DNA of 64,000 nt, from contig NZ_JAOAUU010000169.1 of assembly GCF_030157465.1 (NCBI RefSeq), forward strand, positions 6,194 through 70,193, in the 5' to 3' direction. Of this stretch, positions 61,380 to 64,000 are shown one piece after another (position 1 is the first letter of the stretch; every line of letters begins with the position of its first letter). Below the pieces are notes generated by a model. It worked only from the letters and a program-made list of their open reading frames with translations, ran no database searches and was not told the DNA's origin. The position numbers and the translations under genes are program-made. The stretch is from Zoogloea sp. (GTDB lineage Bacteria > Pseudomonadota > Gammaproteobacteria > Burkholderiales > Rhodocyclaceae).

Positions 61380-61412
61380 GGCCAGCCTCACGAGGGCTGG
61401 CCTTTTGCTTTT
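61380..61412 (+). terminator. Rho-independent terminator of tRNA-Ile2
   Basis: GGCCAGCC (61380-61387) pairs with GGCTGGCC (61395-61402), followed by TTTTGCTTTT. It lies 17 bases after the tRNA CCA end. Confidence 0.9.
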
Positions 61413-61512
61413 CCTGCCCGCTCAGGAAGCGGTACGCAATTTCAAGCAATCCATCGGCCTGATGCGGCATCACTGCAGCCGGTTGTCAAAAACGAAAGGG
61501 GCCCGTTCTGCC

Positions 61513-61659
61513 ATGCATGGAGTAATGGGATTTGTGATTATCGGGTGCTGCATCGGCGCGGTCATCGCGGGCTTCGTGATGCTGGCGCTCGATCTGCGCA
61601 GGAATCGGCGCGGAGCCCTGCGGCGGGAGAAGCTGATATCCCGGCTCGGCCGGAAGTAG
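61513..61659 (+). CDS. Small single-helix membrane protein, hypothetical
   Basis: A 48-residue frame from the ATG at 61513 encodes one membrane helix (MGFVIIGCCIGAVIAGFVML) followed by a basic tail (DLRRNRRGALRREKLISRL), which predicts a cytoplasmic C-terminus. Ribosome binding is weak. It lies between the tRNA terminator and the convergent SLOG-TIR gene, with no recognisable family. Coding status is moderately uncertain. Confidence 0.45.
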   Translation: MHGVMGFVIIGCCIGAVIAGFVMLALDLRRNRRGALRREKLISRLGRK

Positions 61660-61691
61660 CTGCGTTGGCGGCGCGGCGAAGACGCCTTCGC

Positions 61692-62774
61692 TCAGCCGAC
61701 AGCGCTGTCCACCGCCTTGGCCGGAGCGCTGATTTCGGCGTCGATCACGGCAACGATCTGCTGAAGCCCCGCCTCCCAGTTGGAATTATCGAGGGCGATC
61801 GCCTGGTATTTGGTCAGGACACGCAGCGCTTCAGGCAGTGATTCGAGTGGCGGAAGCTGGGCGCCGCCAACCAGCACGGGCAGCAGGCGCCGGTTTTTGG
61901 CGAGCAGCCCGCACACCTCCCGACGGACGATGTCGGCCGGGCTTGAAAGACGCGGCTGACCGCTTGCATCGGCGGCCAGCCAGCCCGGCCCGATGATCAC
62001 GATGCCAAGCCGGCAGGCGGACACCGCGGCATCGATTGTCGCCAGCCAGTCGGCGCTCGGCACAATGCCGTGCCGGTCCATGAACACACGCCCCCGCCCG
62101 TATTCATCGACGAGATCGCCATGCAGCCGTCCGGCGGTGAGATCGGTATCGCTGCGCCGATACGAGACGAACACGTCGGCGGTTTCAACCAGGGTTCCGA
62201 GCAGCAGCTTGGTCAGGGCGCCGGTGTGCCCGACCCACGGAATGGCCAGGCGCAGGAACTGGCGCTGGCTCAGGCCGGGCACGGGCGCCAGATCCCAGTC
62301 GCGCAAAATGGCCTCGAAAACCTTGCGTGCCTCGCCGCCCGCGAAGGGCACCGGCAACACGGGCTTGCCCGCGTCGATGAAGCGCTCGGCGATGGCCAGC
62401 GCGCCACGTCGCCCGCCGATCATCACCCCGGCCCCGGCAAGGGTGATGGCGTGCTCGATCCATTCACGGGTGTTCCGCAATGCGGTGACACAGGATTCCG
62501 GCGCGGCAAAGCCCGCACCGGGCAGCCACAGGCCGCGCTGCCAGTGGGGCAGCCAGAGCTGGCGATAGCCGTCCGGCGCGTGGCGTCCAAGGCGCTGACA
62601 CTCGGCCCAGAAGGCCTCGGCAGCGATGCTGTCCACACCAGGCGGGTTGCCGGTAACCAAGCCGAAGCCCGCACGGGCCAGCGCCCGTCCGGTCATGTCG
62701 GCCGCACGGCGCACCGCGGCATAGCCCGGAAAAATCAGCGGAAACGTCGTCCCGGTAACAAGAATGAATTCCAT
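61692..62774 (-). CDS. SLOG-TIR fusion protein (putative nucleotide-signalling/defence effector)
   Basis: The 360-residue protein joins a SLOG-type Rossmann domain (about 2-150: ILVTGTTFPLI, GFGLVTGNPPGVDSIAAEAF, GAGVMIGGRRGALAIAERF) to a TIR domain (about 199-345: DVFVSYRRSDTDLTAGRLHGD, FMDRHGIVPSADWLATID, LGIVIIGPGWLAA, DIVRREVCGLLAKNRR). Glu286 in RREV aligns with the catalytic Glu of NAD+-cleaving TIRs (the WVHKEI region of SARM1). SLOG domains bind nucleotide-derived ligands, so self-sensing of a TIR product or phage-triggered NAD+ depletion is plausible. The ATG at 62774 follows a GGGAGG site. No Thoeris partner is adjacent. Confidence 0.8.
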   Translation of the reverse strand: MEFILVTGTTFPLIFPGYAAVRRAADMTGRALARAGFGLVTGNPPGVDSIAAEAFWAECQRLGRHAPDGYRQLWLPHWQRGLWLPGAGFAAPESCVTALRNTREWIEHAITLAGAGVMIGGRRGALAIAERFIDAGKPVLPVPFAGGEARKVFEAILRDWDLAPVPGLSQRQFLRLAIPWVGHTGALTKLLLGTLVETADVFVSYRRSDTDLTAGRLHGDLVDEYGRGRVFMDRHGIVPSADWLATIDAAVSACRLGIVIIGPGWLAADASGQPRLSSPADIVRREVCGLLAKNRRLLPVLVGGAQLPPLESLPEALRVLTKYQAIALDNSNWEAGLQQIVAVIDAEISAPAKAVDSAVG

Positions 62775-62928
62775 CGCCCGCCCTCCCCCACGGCGCCAAC
62801 CCCTCAACAGGCCGAACCTGCCGATTCAATCTTAGATTCTGCCGGGGCGATGCGGAAGCTCGCTGCAGGCATCCGGCAGCAAGAAGGATAAAGGTGGGGA
62901 GAACGACAGGAAAAGCAGAAGAAAAGAC

Positions 62929-62995
62929 GACCGCCGGATAAAAGACTTCAAGGAGAGCGTTGTTTCCGGCGGTCTGTAAATGCCCGATAAGGGCA
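62929..62995 (+). promoter_or_regulatory. Paired hairpins ahead of the micro-ORF
   Basis: GACCGCCGGA (about 62929-62938) pairs with TCCGGCGGTC (about 62964-62973), a 10-bp stem with a roughly 25-base AT-rich loop. A second hairpin, TGCCC-GATAA-GGGCA (62981-62995), ends a few bases before the ribosome binding site at 62998. The arrangement looks like a structured mRNA leader. No known riboswitch class is matched. Confidence 0.45.
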
Positions 62996-63006
62996 ATGGA
63001 GGAGAC

Positions 63007-63042
63007 ATGAGCTTTATCGACCCGGCATCAGGTTTTCTTTAG
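63007..63042 (+). CDS. Putative 11-codon micro-ORF / leader peptide
   Basis: ATG at 63007 begins MSFIDPASGFL and ends at TAG (63040-63042). A full GGAGGAG ribosome binding site lies four to six bases upstream, one of the best in the window. The peptide is too short to assign to a family. It may be a leader peptide for dgkA, or a broken remnant of a small membrane protein of the IDPxxG type. There is no direct evidence of translation. Confidence 0.4.
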   Translation: MSFIDPASGFL

Positions 63043-63199
63043 CCCGCGGATGCAAAACCCGGTGCGTCTGCCCGCTCAGACTGCGGCGGTCGCGCGCTTC
63101 CGCTTTATCCCAACGCAATGCGCCCGATGGGCTCCGGCAATCGGTGGTGCATGCCGACGATCATTTATATGGCTTCGGGCTTGGCGTACAGTCCTCGGC

Positions 63200-63553
63200 A
63201 TGAAGGGACAAGGATTCATACGGCGCTTCGGCTATGCCCTGAACGGGGTCGTGACGGCTTTTCGGCGTGAGCAGAGCATGCGCACGCACGGCCTGGCGGT
63301 GATCGGGGTGGTGATATTTCTGGCGCTGACCGGAGCGGCGGCGCTGTGGTGGGCGCTGGTCGGGCTGGCAATCGGGCTGGTGCTGGTGGCGGAGATGGCC
63401 AACACGGCGATCGAAGCGCTGGCCGACCTGCTGCATCCAGGCCAGCACCCGGAAATCGGCTTTGCCAAGGATGTGGCGGCCGGCGCGGTGCTGCTTGCCT
63501 CGCTGATCGCGATCGGGGTGGGACTGGCCTATCTGGCGGAACTCCTGCGCTGA
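63200..63553 (+). CDS. dgkA: Diacylglycerol kinase (DgkA)
   Basis: DgkA phosphorylates diacylglycerol made during membrane-derived oligosaccharide or LPS modification, recycling it to phosphatidic acid. The 117-residue protein has three membrane helices, the N-terminal FGYALNGVVTAFRREQSMR with the conserved Glu, the central AEMANTAIEALADLLHP motif carrying the catalytic Glu, and FAKDVAAGAVLLASL. The ATG at 63200 gives the standard length; an upstream start at 63050 would add 50 non-conserved residues. Confidence 0.92.
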   Translation: MKGQGFIRRFGYALNGVVTAFRREQSMRTHGLAVIGVVIFLALTGAAALWWALVGLAIGLVLVAEMANTAIEALADLLHPGQHPEIGFAKDVAAGAVLLASLIAIGVGLAYLAELLR

Positions 63554-63619
63554 ACCGCGGGCTGAAAAAACTGCAGCAGCGCCCGCGGCACACTCAAACT
63601 CAGGCGAACAGGCGACCGA

Positions 63620-64000
63620 TCAGCCCAGCGCTGCCAGCGCGGCGGCGTAGTCGGGTTCGTTCTTGATTTCGGAAACCAGCTCGCTGTGCAGCACCTTGTC
63701 GTTCTCGTCGAGCACCACGACCGCACGGGCGGCAAGGCCGGCGAGAGGGCCGCTGGCCAGCGCAACGCCGTAATCCTTCAGGAAGGCCGCGCCGCGCAGG
63801 GTGGACAGATTAACCACGTTGTTCAGGCCTTCCGCACCGCAAAAACGGTTCTGCGCAAAGGGCAGGTCGGCCGAGATGCACAGCACCACGGTGTTGGCGA
63901 GGCCGGAGGCGGACTGGTTGAACTTGCGCACCGAGGTGGCGCAGGTGGGCGTGTCGATGCTCGGGAAAATATTCAGCACCTTGCGCTTGCCGGCAAAGCT
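63620..64000 (-). CDS. tpx: Thiol peroxidase, 5' end cut by the window
   Basis: Tpx reduces lipid and other hydroperoxides with electrons from thioredoxin. The visible 126 residues include the peroxidatic Cys in [12 protein letters not shown], the resolving Cys in [12 protein letters not shown], and the C-terminal [13 protein letters not shown]. The gene begins beyond position 64000, so roughly 40 N-terminal residues are missing. It converges with dgkA. Confidence 0.93.
   Translation of the reverse strand, partial: SFAGKRKVLNIFPSIDTPTCATSVRKFNQSASGLANTVVLCISADLPFAQNRFCGAEGLNNVVNLSTLRGAAFLKDYGVALASGPLAGLAARAVVVLDENDKVLHSELVSEIKNEPDYAAALAALG

Larger units (their letters stand above)
62775..63199. 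other. Intergenic region between the SLOG-TIR gene and dgkA
   Basis: No conventional gene lies in these 425 bases. They must contain the SLOG-TIR promoter on the minus strand. On the plus strand they hold two hairpins and a micro-ORF with a strong ribosome binding site, about 160 bases ahead of dgkA. Longer open frames here are not protein-like. Confidence 0.6.

Noticed and set aside
61362-63200. Integrated element between tRNA-Ile2 and dgkA
   Set aside because: No integrase, transposase or repeat of the tRNA 3' end was found in this stretch. Proximity to the tRNA alone is not evidence of integration.

Overview
The window is high-GC (about 65% in most genes), densely coded Gram-negative chromosome. 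Gene content and order point to a betaproteobacterium, most likely Rhodocyclales (Azoarcus/Thauera/Zoogloea-like). The pointers are a polyhydroxyalkanoate phasin, a PEP-CTERM surface protein, type IV pilus pilBCD, the fmdB-DUF502-aspS-nudB neighbourhood, the mlaFEDACB-yadGH-ibaG-murA-his-tat block and an rpsU-yqeY-dnaG-rpoD operon. The taxonomic placement is inference. No rRNA genes, complete insertion sequences or CRISPR arrays were seen.

Layout. 0-8 kb: a DUF455 ferritin-like protein, a phasin, a PAS histidine kinase with a FixJ-type regulator, ffh, a divergent CcsA-like membrane protein and a CorC/HlyC-type protein. 8-12 kb: pilB-pilC-pilD. 12-18 kb: fmdB, DUF502 and aspS, then a receiver-TPR protein, an exported barnase-like RNase with adjacent barstar, nudB and a CWC zinc protein. 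18-20 kb: hsp20 under a sigma-32-type promoter, argB and dsbB. 20-26.5 kb: nitrite/nitrate assimilation (nirB, nirD, a NarK-type transporter and a PP2C phosphatase-Ser/Thr kinase fusion) behind a sigma-54 promoter with an NtrC-like upstream palindrome. 26.7-29 kb: ychF and a PEP-CTERM protein in an AT-rich pocket. 29-38 kb: the minus-strand histidine cluster hisGD / hisBHAFIE followed by hint and tatABC, with hisC turned round between hisD and hisB. 38-46 kb: rnk, murA, a BolA protein, an ABC-2 exporter and the Mla lipid transport operon. 46-57 kb: leuS (with a foreign-looking internal patch), a small lipoprotein, lptE, holA, proA, a chalcone-isomerase-like protein, ogt, ybaK, an H-NS protein, folB, plsY and tsaD. 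56-61 kb: the macromolecular synthesis operon rpsU-yqeY-dnaG-rpoD followed by tRNA-Ile2. 61-64 kb: a SLOG-TIR fusion protein, dgkA and a truncated tpx.

Most of the window is housekeeping. The less ordinary signals are the stand-alone SLOG-TIR protein close to tRNA-Ile2, a roughly 400-bp block of about 50% GC inside leuS, a Rho-independent terminator just ahead of rnk that looks like a transcription attenuator, the structured leader and intergenic hairpins of the nir/nark region, the inverted hisC, the RNase/barstar pair, and a strongly initiated 11-codon micro-ORF ahead of dgkA. All calls come from reading the sequence; no database search was possible.
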